A DNA stretch of 64,000 nucleotides. Source: Lewinellaceae bacterium. Lineage in GTDB: Bacteria > Bacteroidota > Bacteroidia > Chitinophagales > Saprospiraceae. Below are positions 51,051-61,500 of the stretch, piece by piece; within the stretch, counting starts at the first letter, position 1; each line of letters starts with the position of its first letter. The stretch covers positions 682,001 through 746,000 of the forward strand of contig JACJYL010000002.1 in the NCBI GenBank assembly GCA_020636105.1, read 5' to 3'. The notes below the pieces were generated by a model, which saw only the letters and a program-made list of their open reading frames with translations, searched no databases and was not told the origin of the DNA. The position numbers and the translations under genes are program-made.

Positions 51051-51663
51051 AATAAAGGTATTGATCGTGGAGGATGAACCTCTCATCGCACAGGACATCG
51101 CTTCGATCCTGGAAGGCTATGATTACAGCATTGCCGGCATCGCAAATGCTCCGGCAAAGGCCATGGAATTCCTGTCCAATAATACCCCGGACATAGCCAT
51201 TCTTGACGTAAACCTAAACGCTGAATCCGATGGCATTAGCCTTGGGGAATACATTCTGAAAAATCATAATTTTCCAATCGTTTACCTGACGGCTTACGCA
51301 GATAAAAATACCATCGAACGGGCCAAACACACCAAACCAATGGGCTATATTGTCAAGCCATTTGATGAAAAAGATATCTTTACTACCCTTGAGATCGCCT
51401 TGTTCAATTTTGCGAGCATGCGCAAACCTGTGATATTCGACAAAAACTTGATCAACAATCAGTTGCACAGTCCCCTGACCGATAAAGAATTCGATATTTT
51501 TAAAGATATCTATGAAGGGAAAACCAATCAACAACTTGCCGATCAACATTTCATCAGCATCAATACTGTAAAGACGCACGTAAAGAATCTTTATGACAAA
51601 TTAGACGTCCGCTCGAGAACCGAAGCGATCGTTCTTTTGCGAAGTATACTGAAGCAGGGCTGA
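51043..51663 (+). CDS. LuxR-type response regulator
   Basis: About 206 residues. N-terminal receiver domain with IVEDEP, D55 in AILDVNLN, and K in YIVKPF. C-terminal LuxR-type HTH (about 150-200) with LTDKEFDIFKDIYEGKTNQQ, DQHFISINTVKTHVKNLYDK. The start at 51043 overlaps the kinase's last codons, so this is a coupled two-component pair. Targets are unknown. The gene ends just before the 76-bp repeat array. Confidence 0.93.
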   Translation: MNEIKVLIVEDEPLIAQDIASILEGYDYSIAGIANAPAKAMEFLSNNTPDIAILDVNLNAESDGISLGEYILKNHNFPIVYLTAYADKNTIERAKHTKPMGYIVKPFDEKDIFTTLEIALFNFASMRKPVIFDKNLINNQLHSPLTDKEFDIFKDIYEGKTNQQLADQHFISINTVKTHVKNLYDKLDVRSRTEAIVLLRSILKQG

Positions 51664-51679
51664 CAGCTGAACATAAGAA

Positions 51680-52546
51680 GCAGCTTTATGAACTTTATGA
51701 CTTTGTGGTTTTTTTCAACACATAGTAACATAGAACACATAGCATCGCCAAAGAAGCTCCTTTATGAACTTTGTGACTTTGTGGTTTTTTTCAACACATA
51801 GTAACATAGAACACATAGCATCGCTAAAGAAGCTCCTTTGTGCACTTTGTGACTTTGTGGTTTTTTTCAACACATAGTAACATAGAACACATAGCATCGC
51901 CAAAGAAGCTCCTTTATGAACTTTGTGACTTTGTGGTTTTTTTCAACACATAGTAACATAGAACACATAGCATCGCTAAAGAAGCTCCTTTGTGCACTTT
52001 GTGACTTTGTGGTTTTTTTCAACACATAGTAACATAGAACACATAGCATCGCCAAAGAAGCTCCTTTATGAACTTTGTGACTTTGTGGTTTTTTTCAACA
52101 CATAGTAACATAGAACACATAGCATCGCTAAAGAAGCTCCTTTGTGCGCTTTGTGACTTTGTGGTTTTTTTCAACACATAGTAACATAGAACACATAGCA
52201 TCGCTAAAGAAGCTCCTTTATGAACTTTGTGACTTTGTGGTTTTTTTCAACACATAGTAACATAGAACACATAGCATCGCCAAAGAAGCTCCTTTGTGCA
52301 CTTTGTGACTTTGTGGTTTTTTTCAACACATAGTAACATAGAACACATAGCATCGCCAAAGAAGCTCCTTTATGAACTTTGTGACTTTGTGGTTTTTTTC
52401 AACACATAGTAACATAGAACACATAGCATCGCTAAAGAAGCTCCTTTATGAACTTTGTGACTTTGTGGTTTTTTTCAACACATAGTAACATAGAACACAT
52501 AGCATCGCCAAAGAAGCTCCTTTATGAACTTTGTGACTTTGTGGTT
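51680..52546. repeat. 76-bp tandem repeat array, about 11 units
   Basis: GCTCC anchors recur at 51756, 51832, 51908, 51984, 52060, 52136, 52212, 52288, 52364, 52440 and 52516, an exact 76-base period; the first unit at 51680 is diverged. Units vary at two sites (GCC or GCT before AAAGAAG; TTTATGAAC or TTTGTGCAC). The first six alternate strictly, giving a 152-base higher-order unit. The array fills the space between convergent genes. The tract TTTGTGACTTTGTGG resembles intergenic repeats of other Bacteroidota. Reverse-strand ORFs here are artefacts of the repeat. Confidence 0.9.
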
Positions 52547-52556
52547 AATTAAAAAA

Positions 52557-52590
52557 GACCGGCACCCAATACGGGTCCCGGCCTTTCTTT
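52557..52590. terminator. Terminator-like hairpin at the array edge
   Basis: CCGGCACCC pairs with GGGTCCCGG (one mismatch) around AATAC; flanking A-run and T-run could serve both the + strand array side and the M49 gene. Confidence 0.6.
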
Positions 52591-52610
52591 TTCTGATGAA
52601 AAATGTTAAT

Positions 52611-54638
52611 TTATTTCAAAAAGCTATAGTCTTTGGCATATTCCAGCATTTGTGCCGTGAAGTCGTCCGGATATTCGACTTTGATATCGGTGATTTCGCC
52701 GTTGGCATCCGTTATGGGAACCAGTTTAGGGTTAATAAATCCACCGTATGGAGGAATATTCAATTTTTCGGCACGCTCCAGGACTTCTGCATGTAACGCC
52801 TGGTCCACTTTGACTCCATAATTTTCCACAAGAGCTCTTCCAGCTTCGTAATCCCCTTCGGATTTTATGCGTTGAATTTCGCGAAGCAAGTCTCCAAAGT
52901 AACCACGGAGTTTTTGATAATCATTGATTTTAAAATAGGTTTTGCCGTCTCTGGTTACCCGTTCGACTACATTGTCGGCTTTGCCTTTTTCAAAGGCCCA
53001 TGAGGCTACAAGCTGTCGATTCCTCATATGAGATTCCTCTATGTCTTTTCCTGGTTGTATCCTTCTCAACTGCGTCATCATACCATTCATAATATAATCG
53101 TCATAAGCTGTTTTACCAACCTCCATATCTTCTACCAGGCCCAGTTCGATCAACTTTTCATCCATGAGAAAATACAATCCAACGAGGTCGGCACGGGCTT
53201 CTTCCAGTGTGGAAGCATAACTCTTCATGGTTTCTTTAGGCGTTCCCACACCCGGGTTGATCTGACCAGAGGCGTGACCGACAACTTCATGAAGTGCCGT
53301 ATGCAATTTATCGGCAAGACTTCCGTATTTTTTGGCGCGCTCGATTTCAGCTTCATCATAAGCAAATTCTGCTAACATGCCTGGCCCGCTTGCTTTTTCA
53401 TAAGCCTCGATAATATTGCCCAGGCTGACAGATTTGGAACCATGGTCTTTCCTGATCCAGTTGGCATTGGGCAGGTTTACCCCAATAGGCGTTGAAGGAG
53501 AGGCATCTCCGGCTTCACCGGCCACAGTAACCACCTTGTAGGTCACCCCTTTCACCTCCTTCTTTTTGTGTTCATCCATTATGGTGGAATTGTCTTCAAA
53601 CCATTGAACATTATCGGCCACAACCTTCATCCTTTCCGAAGCATCAAAATCTGTGATCTCCACGACAGTTTCATAAGAACCGCGATAACCTTTGGGGTCG
53701 TTGTATACTTCAATGAACCCGTTGATATAATCCACGTCACCTTCTGTGGTTTCCACCCAGGCGATATTGTATTCATCCCATTTTTCAAGACTTCCTGTTT
53801 TGTAATAATCAATCAGTAAACCAAAGGCTTCTGCCTGTTTTTCATTTTCGGCCACTCCTTTGGCCTTTTCGAGCCAATAGATGATCTTTTCAATGGCTGC
53901 TCCGTACAATCCATCTACCTTATATACTTCTTCTCTGATTCCTCCATTTGAAGTTCTCACCATTTTTGAATTCAGTCCATAAGAAATCGGGGTGTCCGAC
54001 TTCTTCATGATGCTGGCATAAAAAGCATCCACTTCGGACTCTGTAATATCCGGGTCATAAAAATTGACGGCAGAACCTTTTAAAAGCCCTTTATCAGGGT
54101 CGAGATTCACTTTTTTATTGTCAATCGCCGGATCAAACATAGCGGCCAAAGCTTCAGCCGAAAGATTGATCCCCAGTTCATTGGTTACACTTTCAAAATA
54201 TTTCTGTGAAAATTCGGGAATGAATTTATCCGTAGAATAATGATGATGAATACCATTTGAGAACCAAACGTTCTTTGAGTACTCCACGAGTTTTTTCCAG
54301 TCTTCAGAATTTTTGTCTCCTTTATAATCTGCAGCGATCTTATCTAGCGCTTTACGGATTTCGAGGTTGTGGCGATAATTCATATCGTACATAATGTCCC
54401 TGCCCGAAAGCCCGGCCTGGGTCAGATAATATACCAGTTTCTTTTGCTGAAGGCTAAGTTTGTCAAAACCCGGAATCTGGTACCGGATGATCTTTTTATC
54501 TGAAAAATTTTCAGGATTCCAGTTGAAAGCAGTCTCGTCAGTGGCGCTGGTCTGCTCATCCCCTTCTTTTGTGGCAGGCTGGCAGGCTGATAAGACTACT
54601 AATAACAATGCCCCAAAAAATGCAAATGATTTGTTCAT
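52611..54638 (-). CDS. M49-family dipeptidyl-peptidase III-like lipoprotein
   Basis: 675 residues. Lipobox LLLVVLSACQP marks a lipoprotein. The M49 zinc motif HEVVGH lies near residue 450 (classic HExxxH) with the second-ligand region EEARADLVGLY near 490. DPP III removes N-terminal dipeptides; bacterial lipoprotein versions act in the envelope. All motifs are intact. Convergent with the two-component operon across the repeat array. ATG at 54638. Confidence 0.9.
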   Translation of the reverse strand: MNKSFAFFGALLLVVLSACQPATKEGDEQTSATDETAFNWNPENFSDKKIIRYQIPGFDKLSLQQKKLVYYLTQAGLSGRDIMYDMNYRHNLEIRKALDKIAADYKGDKNSEDWKKLVEYSKNVWFSNGIHHHYSTDKFIPEFSQKYFESVTNELGINLSAEALAAMFDPAIDNKKVNLDPDKGLLKGSAVNFYDPDITESEVDAFYASIMKKSDTPISYGLNSKMVRTSNGGIREEVYKVDGLYGAAIEKIIYWLEKAKGVAENEKQAEAFGLLIDYYKTGSLEKWDEYNIAWVETTEGDVDYINGFIEVYNDPKGYRGSYETVVEITDFDASERMKVVADNVQWFEDNSTIMDEHKKKEVKGVTYKVVTVAGEAGDASPSTPIGVNLPNANWIRKDHGSKSVSLGNIIEAYEKASGPGMLAEFAYDEAEIERAKKYGSLADKLHTALHEVVGHASGQINPGVGTPKETMKSYASTLEEARADLVGLYFLMDEKLIELGLVEDMEVGKTAYDDYIMNGMMTQLRRIQPGKDIEESHMRNRQLVASWAFEKGKADNVVERVTRDGKTYFKINDYQKLRGYFGDLLREIQRIKSEGDYEAGRALVENYGVKVDQALHAEVLERAEKLNIPPYGGFINPKLVPITDANGEITDIKVEYPDDFTAQMLEYAKDYSFLK

Positions 54639-54753
54639 ATTTTTAAATTTTATTTGATTAGAATTTCACTCCGCGAAGTTCGTAAAAAACAGGCAAAGGA
54701 CATAATTACTTCATTGGGGAAGTGTATCTTTACCTTGATTAAATAATATAATA

Positions 54754-54948
54754 ATGACAATAGAAAAAAAGTGTCTCGTTTGCGGAAGCACGAGTGAGGA
54801 AATGCCTCTTTTGACGTTTGAATTTAAACAGCAAAATCTTTATGTATGCTCACAGCATATTCCCATCATTATCCACCAGCCACACCAACTACAGGGGCTC
54901 ATCCCCGAAATGCCGGATCGGGGGTCGGAACCTCATCACGAGGATTGA
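54754..54948 (+). CDS. Small zinc-ribbon-like protein
   Basis: 64 residues: CLVCGS near the N terminus and VCSQH further on form a C-x2-C...C-x2-H arrangement that could bind zinc. No family recognised, but the pattern and ATG after an A/T-rich leader argue for a real small gene. Possibly a regulator or a nucleic-acid-binding protein; unproven. Confidence 0.6.
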   Translation: MTIEKKCLVCGSTSEEMPLLTFEFKQQNLYVCSQHIPIIIHQPHQLQGLIPEMPDRGSEPHHED

Positions 54949-55124
54949 TTGCCAGAAGGTGCTTCATTTTTTATTTTACAGGATCCTCATGCAACTATCC
55001 AGGAGGGTACTTTCCAGTGGCTAAAAAGATCTTCTGACTCTTAGGAATACCCCCCGGTTTTTTGTAACTTTAAACGTTTAAAAGTCTCTTTTTTTGGTTT
55101 TTAGAAATCAAATTCAATACCACG

Positions 55125-56231
55125 ATGAAGATCTTTTTTTCATTGATCATACTGATCCACGGTCTCATTCACCTCATGGGTTTTGTTAAAGCATTTCACC
55201 TCGCCAATATTGAACAACTCCCTCAATCCATTACCAAACCTGTGGGATTATTATGGTTGCTAACGACCATTTTATTTTTGTTGGCCTTGTTATTTTTCCT
55301 GACCGACAAGGAATTCTGGTGGTGGTTTGGGCTGACAGCTGTGGTGTTTTCCCAGGCATTGATTGTCATGAGTTGGACAGATGCCAAAGCCGGGACCATA
55401 GCCAACGTCCTCATTCTTATCCCAGTTTTAATTGCCTTTCTTAATACCCGTCCGGATAGTTTTAAAAATATTTTTGAAACCACCGTTAAGGAACAACTGA
55501 CTTCCAGGCTGGTTTCAGAAAACCTTTCACAGGAAGATCTGGTAAATTTGCCTGTAACCATTCAGCAATACCTGCGGTTTGTCGGAGCTGTAGGAAAACC
55601 AAAAATTCACCATTTCAAGGCAACCCTAACGGTAAAGATGAAAACGAAAATGAATGGCAAATGGCTGAAAATTGAGGCATGTCAATACAATTTTTATGAT
55701 CCTCCTTCCAGGGCCTTTTACATTAAATCCAGTATGTTTGGCATCCCCTTCGATGGACTGCATATTTATCAAGGGAATGAGGCGACGATGAAAATTAAAC
55801 TGGCTTCTCTTTTTTTAGTTGCCAATGCAAAAGGTGAAAAAATGACACAGGGAGAAACGGTCACCCTGTTTAATGATATGTGCCTGTTTGCCCCGTCGAC
55901 ACTGATCGACAAAAACATTCAATGGAGGGTGATAGATTCTTTGACTACCGAGGCTACTTTTACCAATGCTGGCCATACAATCAAAGCCAGGTTATTTTTT
56001 AACGAATCGGGCGCATTAACCAATTTCAGTTCCGATGACCGGTACGAATCATCCGATGGCAAGACCTACAACAATTATCGATGGACTACGCCCGTAAAAG
56101 AATACAGGGAAATTGACGGACGCAAAATCCCTACATTTGGGGAAGCCATCTGGCATACCCCAAACGGACCTTTTGTGTATGCTAATTTTGACATTGGGGA
56201 GGTGGAGTATAATGGTGAAATTTTTGAATAA
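55125..56231 (+). CDS. DUF6544-like membrane protein
   Basis: 368 residues. About four hydrophobic segments in residues 1-110 (for example LIILIHGLIHLMGFV, LLWLLTTILFLLALLFFLT) precede a soluble domain (about 140-360) with LPVTIQQYLRFVGAVGKPKI and GLHIYQGNEATMKIK. The pattern resembles the DUF6544 (formerly DUF6920) family, of unknown function. Single gene. ATG at 55125. Confidence 0.7.
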   Translation: MKIFFSLIILIHGLIHLMGFVKAFHLANIEQLPQSITKPVGLLWLLTTILFLLALLFFLTDKEFWWWFGLTAVVFSQALIVMSWTDAKAGTIANVLILIPVLIAFLNTRPDSFKNIFETTVKEQLTSRLVSENLSQEDLVNLPVTIQQYLRFVGAVGKPKIHHFKATLTVKMKTKMNGKWLKIEACQYNFYDPPSRAFYIKSSMFGIPFDGLHIYQGNEATMKIKLASLFLVANAKGEKMTQGETVTLFNDMCLFAPSTLIDKNIQWRVIDSLTTEATFTNAGHTIKARLFFNESGALTNFSSDDRYESSDGKTYNNYRWTTPVKEYREIDGRKIPTFGEAIWHTPNGPFVYANFDIGEVEYNGEIFE

Positions 56232-56232
56232 A

Positions 56233-57303
56233 TCAACGCTTATACACCATCGCATTAATATTCATCCCCGCACCCACCGATGCCATCAAAAGAACGTCCC
56301 CTTTGTCAATGGCATGGCCTTCAAGTTTTTGCTTCAGGATCAGGTCTAACAGGGTGGGAACGGTAGCCACCGAGCTATTGCCCAACCTGTCTATGCTCAT
56401 CGGCATAATACCTTCCGGAACATTTGGAGTTTTATACAACCTGTAAAATCGTTTGATGATGGCGGCATCCATTTTCTCATTGGCCTGGTGGATGAGAATT
56501 TTTTTCACCTCTTCAATATCTACTCCGCTTTTTTCCAGGCAATGTTTCATGGCTGTCGGAACATGATTCAATGCAAATTCATAGATTTTTCGGCCATACA
56601 TTTTGATGTAACGAACATCAGGCGTTTTTCCCGGTTTGAAGGACTTGTCAAAATACAGGAAATAGGCCTCATCATAAGTATGCGTTACGCTTGCTGTTGC
56701 CAGGATACCACGTGGTACGTCCTCCTCCGACTTCTCTACAATGCAGGCTCCGGCACCATCGGAATAAATCATAGAATCCCTGTCGTGCGGATCCACCACA
56801 CGGGAAAGCGTTTCTGCGCCAATAACCAGGCATTTTTCAGCCATTCCGGCCTTGATAAAGGCATGAGCCTGAATCATTCCCTGTATCCAGCCCGGACAAC
56901 CGAACAGGATATCGTAGGCCACGCAATCAGGCGATTTTATCCTTAATCCATGTTTGACCCTCGTTGCGAGGCTAGGCACGGTATCTGCCTGAACCTGTCC
57001 AAATTTTACATCCCCAAAATTGTGTGCTAAAATGATATAATCCAAGGTTTCCGGATCGATCCCGGAATCGTCAATGGCTCTTTGCGCCGCTAGCGTTGCG
57101 ATATCAGAGGTCACCATATCTTTGGAAGCATACCGGCGGGCTCCGATTCCGGTAATATCCTTAAATTTCGAAACAATTACCTCGTTCGGTGCGGTCAGTT
57201 TTTCTCCTTTCTCATCGTAAAAAGATGTCTCAATAAAGTCTGAATTCTTTACCTCCCGGTCAGGAATAAAACATCCTGTGCCTGTTATAATGGAATTGGT
57301 CAT
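56233..57303 (-). CDS. Beta-ketoacyl-ACP synthase III family protein
   Basis: About 356 residues. Catalytic Cys136 in DILFGCPGWIQG, His in ILIHQANEKM, and Asn in RLGNSSVATVPT form the KAS III triad. Motif GTGCFIPDREVKN at the N terminus is typical. FabH condenses acetyl-CoA with malonyl-ACP; the length and sequence resemble the secondary KAS III/HMG-like branch as well, so the acyl substrate is uncertain. ATG at 57303; the in-frame extension to 57423 lacks support. Confidence 0.9.
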   Translation of the reverse strand: MTNSIITGTGCFIPDREVKNSDFIETSFYDEKGEKLTAPNEVIVSKFKDITGIGARRYASKDMVTSDIATLAAQRAIDDSGIDPETLDYIILAHNFGDVKFGQVQADTVPSLATRVKHGLRIKSPDCVAYDILFGCPGWIQGMIQAHAFIKAGMAEKCLVIGAETLSRVVDPHDRDSMIYSDGAGACIVEKSEEDVPRGILATASVTHTYDEAYFLYFDKSFKPGKTPDVRYIKMYGRKIYEFALNHVPTAMKHCLEKSGVDIEEVKKILIHQANEKMDAAIIKRFYRLYKTPNVPEGIMPMSIDRLGNSSVATVPTLLDLILKQKLEGHAIDKGDVLLMASVGAGMNINAMVYKR

Positions 57304-57595
57304 TACAATTGATTTTGTTTTAGCTAACCCTCCAAATTTAATAATTTTTGGTGGGAACACTGCATTTTTCAATCGATCAAATTCAACCTTTTTACGTTTT
57401 CTAAATAAATATAAAAAACCCAATCCGGCACAAAGAATAATCAGGCTTATTAAAGTTATTATTCAAAAGTAATTGTAACTTAGAGATTTAGGAATACCGG
57501 GTTCAGACTAAAAGTCGACCTTACCTGAAATGATTTTTAGAAACCTTGCCCATTTCAAATAAAAATCGTACATTTTCTTTCTAAATTGTATAAGG

Positions 57596-57946
57596 ATGGC
57601 ACAAATACCTATTTTCGACGAACAGGATGAGGAATTAAAGAGATATTTTAGCATCAGCGAAATCGCCGAGATGTTCAATATTTCGACCTCCCAGATCAGG
57701 TTTTGGGAAAAAGAATTTGACATCCTCAAGCCTCATAAGAACAGTAAAGGAGAAAGACGTTTCACTCGCCAGAATATCCAACAACTTGAAACCATTCACA
57801 ACTTGTTACGCGACAGGGGATTCACCCTGGAAGGAGCAAAAAAAGAACTCAAACGGCGGAAAAATGCAGGCAAGGAAAAACTCACCTATATTGAGAAATT
57901 AAAAGCCCTCCGTGAATTTATGGAGCACCTAAAAGAACAATTCTAG
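57596..57946 (+). CDS. MerR-family transcriptional regulator
   Basis: 116 residues. MerR-type winged helix-turn-helix at 18-85: SISEIAEMFNISTSQIRFWE then RFTRQNIQQLETIHNLLRDR and GFTLEGAKKELKRR. No C-terminal ligand-binding domain, so it is a short MerR-like regulator of unknown signal. Positioned downstream of and divergent from KAS III; ATG at 57596. Confidence 0.9.
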   Translation: MAQIPIFDEQDEELKRYFSISEIAEMFNISTSQIRFWEKEFDILKPHKNSKGERRFTRQNIQQLETIHNLLRDRGFTLEGAKKELKRRKNAGKEKLTYIEKLKALREFMEHLKEQF

Positions 57947-58579
57947 AACCTGTCTTTCATCCCTAAAAAAAATAATGCCGGAACTAAACTTAATCAGCAC
58001 CGGCACTATCAATGACCCTCATGTAATAATAATTCGCAATTTTTATACGATGTTATTCTGAAGGGAGTGTTTGTCCGTTTTTAAGTGTATAAGTAGAAGG
58101 CTGCTTTCTTCCTAATTATAAACTTTTGCGAAAAAAAATGAGGGCGGAATGATCCCGCCCTCCTCTCCGTTTTCTCTGCAAAAATTAACGGTTTTTAAAA
58201 TAAGGCGATTAGCCAACTTCAAATTGGCAATGTACTATAGAATATTAAATCTTTGTTTTCTCATAGTGTGGTTAGGATCTGGGGGTCACACCAAATGGCA
58301 GAGGATATCCAGCATCATGGATACTTATATTATTGAAAGAATTAGACCAATTTTTTAGATTTTATAAAACATGGAGCACCCCTGACTATAACCTACTGAT
58401 TTACAACAAACAAGGCTTAAAATTTATTGTCATGATAAATTTAGGTTTCAAAATTATCGCCTTAAAAACGAAATTATTCCGTTTTTAAGCGAAAACCGAT
58501 TTCGTCTTTCAGGAAAACGAAGTTTTAATTACGGATATAGCATTTGAAAATTGCGATAAAAACCTGCTCTATTAGTTAA
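57947..58579. other. Intergenic region before the giant adhesin gene
   Basis: No gene. Two hairpins: GAGGGCGG/CCGCCCTC (58139-58162, with a T-run on the minus strand) and CTTAAAAACG/CGTTTTTAAG (58461-58489). Confidence 0.45.
58130..58162 (-). terminator. Candidate terminator downstream of the giant adhesin gene
   Basis: On the minus strand GAGGGCGG pairs with CCGCCCTC around a seven-base loop and runs into eight T. It is about 420 bases from the gene's stop, so its use is uncertain. Confidence 0.6.
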
Positions 58580-61500
58580 TTACCGCATCAGAATAACATC
58601 CCCCTTTACCTGTTCGATCCAGCCGTCAACAAATTCAATGCTCACATAATAGCCAAAAACAGCAGCATTCATCAATCGTCCGTCAAGGGTTCCATCCCAT
58701 CCAAACGTCGGATCATTGGGTTGGAAATTTTCATGCTGATAAACCAGGTTCCCCCAACGGTCGTAAACCTGGAAAGTGAGGATTTCTTTAACCTCCGGTC
58801 CCCCGAATATCATGAAAATATCATTATTCCCATCATCGTTGGCCGGTGAGAATACATTGGGAATATAAAACTGCCTCGGTTTCACCAGGTTGATGAGGAT
58901 CACGTCTGAATCCGTACAGCCGTTTTCATCCACTACGAAAACAGAATAGGCTGTCGTGACTTCAGGGTTCAGTACCTGAACAGGGTTCGAGGGATCGTCA
59001 AAAGCCTCAGCCGGCATCCAGTACAGGGTGTCATAGGTGGTTCGGTTGACCAGCGCTTCTACCCGGACGCTGTCTCCCAGCACAAGCTCAATGTCCGGTC
59101 CAAGGTCCACTACCAACTCTTCGGGTTCGAGCAAAATAATACTTTCCTGCCATTCACAACCATTAACGTCTCTTACCGCGAGTTCATAAACACCGGCGGT
59201 GAGGCCGGAAAAAACGGAAGTGGAAGTAAAGGAACTCCCGTTGAGGGAATATAAAAATAAAGGCGTTCCTCCCAAAACAGTATCCACGGTGATGCTGCCT
59301 CCTGAATAATTGAGACAACCAGGCTCTATTACGGTTACCTCCACCCCTGTCAAAGGCGTGGCAGCCTCAAGCACCGCCACAGTTCCTGATGAAGAACAAC
59401 CATTTTGAGTATTCAAAATTTCCAGGGTATAATTTCCCGCTTCCCCCACAAAAGCCACGAGGGAATCCTGACCGGATAAAATAAGCCCGGGGTTGGCGGT
59501 CCACTGGGAAAAATACTGGCTTCCTGTGGATGAATTACCGGCATCGATTTTCACTTCACGGATCTCACAATCCAGCATTTCCGATACTGGTTGAATGATC
59601 ACCGTTGGAGACAACGTATCTATATCAATAAAAATATCAACGGTCGATTCACAACCATTTTCTTCGTTCACAACTGTCATCATATAAACCCCGGGCTCAA
59701 ATACGAGCAGCGACAAGGCATCTTCGAGAATAATCCCTTCCGCCTCAGTTGACCAGATAACCATCATTCCCGTCGTATCGGTGGCCGTTGCATCAATTAC
59801 GACCTGCTCATTGGCACAATCCAGGTCCAATGGAGGTTCGTAAAGGATCGGCGGAAGTATCGTGTTTTCCCCCACAGTGAATTCAAGGGAGTCCAAACAT
59901 CCATTTTCAGTATCTGTGACCAAAAGCAAAAAGAGCCCCGAAGCATCGACTCCAACGGAATCAGCCATCAAATCTCCGAAAAGGTGACCATCATCCACTA
60001 CCTGCCATTGAAAAGCCAGTGAAGCCCCGGTAGTAGAAAAAGAACCCGCAGCCTCTACAATCAAACTATCTACAGTACAGGTAAGTTCCAACGCTCCAAC
60101 CCCATTGATCACAGCAGTCGGTGCATCAATCATTTGATCTACTAAAAGGGAATCAATGGCTACGCACCCGTTTTGATTATCCAACACCGTGAGAAAATAA
60201 ATCCCGGGCTGATCGATTTCGGGCGTTGATGTGCCATCGCCATTTAAGATATTGCCATCCGGAGTCGACCATAAAAAAGAAGCATTACCACTTGAAGTCT
60301 GGGCGCTTCCTTCAAGGATCAGGGTAGCCACCGAGCAGGTAAGCGTGGTATCCTGACCGGCTTCCGCGATGGGTATATTTACATCGAGACTGATCACAAC
60401 ACTGTCGATGGAGGTACAATTATTTGATGTGGAAGTCCCCTGCAGGTAATAAACTCCTGGGCCAAATATGACTGCCTGCAAATCTGTCGGATGATTGATG
60501 AGTTGCCCTCCATCGGCTGTCCACAAAACATCAATCATCGCCATATCTGGTCCGGCCATGCCTTGTAATACCAGGCTATCGGAATTACAAAGCAAGGTGG
60601 CGTCGATTCCTGCATCGACCATGGGAGGCACAGTATCCTGAGTAACCATTACGGTAAGTGCGTTGGAGCATCCTGAATTGTTATCCTTCACCTGAAACTG
60701 GTAACTTCCGGGGGCATTCGCCTGAAATTCAAGATTGTCCATACATTCCCCTGTTACCGGGTTGCCTGAAACATCCAGTGGGCACCAGGTTACTGAGTAA
60801 GAAGCTGCCGGCTGTGGCGTATTTCCCGTAAGGGTAATTAAATTCGTCTGACAATCCAGCACCCCCCCTGGAATGGGCTGAATTTCAGGAAGGTCGTCGG
60901 TAATGCCCACATGAACACTACTGGTATCGTTACAACCATTCAACATATTTGTCACGGTCAGCAGGTAAGTTCCTTCACAACTCACAATGGGATTCAGACT
61001 ATTGAGGCCCATCAGGCAATTCGGAGCCGGAGCCTGCCAGCCGTATGAATAATTATTCCCTAAACTGGAACCGCTTCCGTCCAGGATGATAAGAGACACA
61101 TCACAGGTTAGGAGCTGATCACTACCAGCATTGGCTATCGGCGGTAAAGTATCAATAACCACGGCGACCGTATCATAGTTGAGGCATCCGGTGAGGGTAT
61201 TCTCCACTTCAAGCACAAAGGTGCCGGGGGCATAAGCCACGGCAAATCGCTGGTCAGTGGGGGCTATTAGCGAACCAGTTATGGAAGTCCAGGAGTAATT
61301 AAAATCAGGTCCGGAGGAAGTCATATTATCTCCCAGGGTAACCGAGGAGCTATCACAGGTGATCGTAGCATCCGCGCCGGCAAAAGCATCCGGCAGATCG
61401 AACTGGCCCGACACGATCACTGAAACTGTAGTGGAATACCCCAGGGTATCGGTGGCCGTGAAATTATAAATCCCCGGAGCGCCAACAACAGGGTTGAGAG

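Noticed and set aside
51715..52201. Reverse-strand ORFs of about 60 residues repeated across the 76-bp array
   Set aside because: They arise from the repeat itself; 76 is not divisible by 3 and the unit has no ribosome-binding site.
51680..52546. The 76-bp array as a CRISPR array
   Set aside because: Repeats are contiguous without unique spacers and no cas genes occur in the window.
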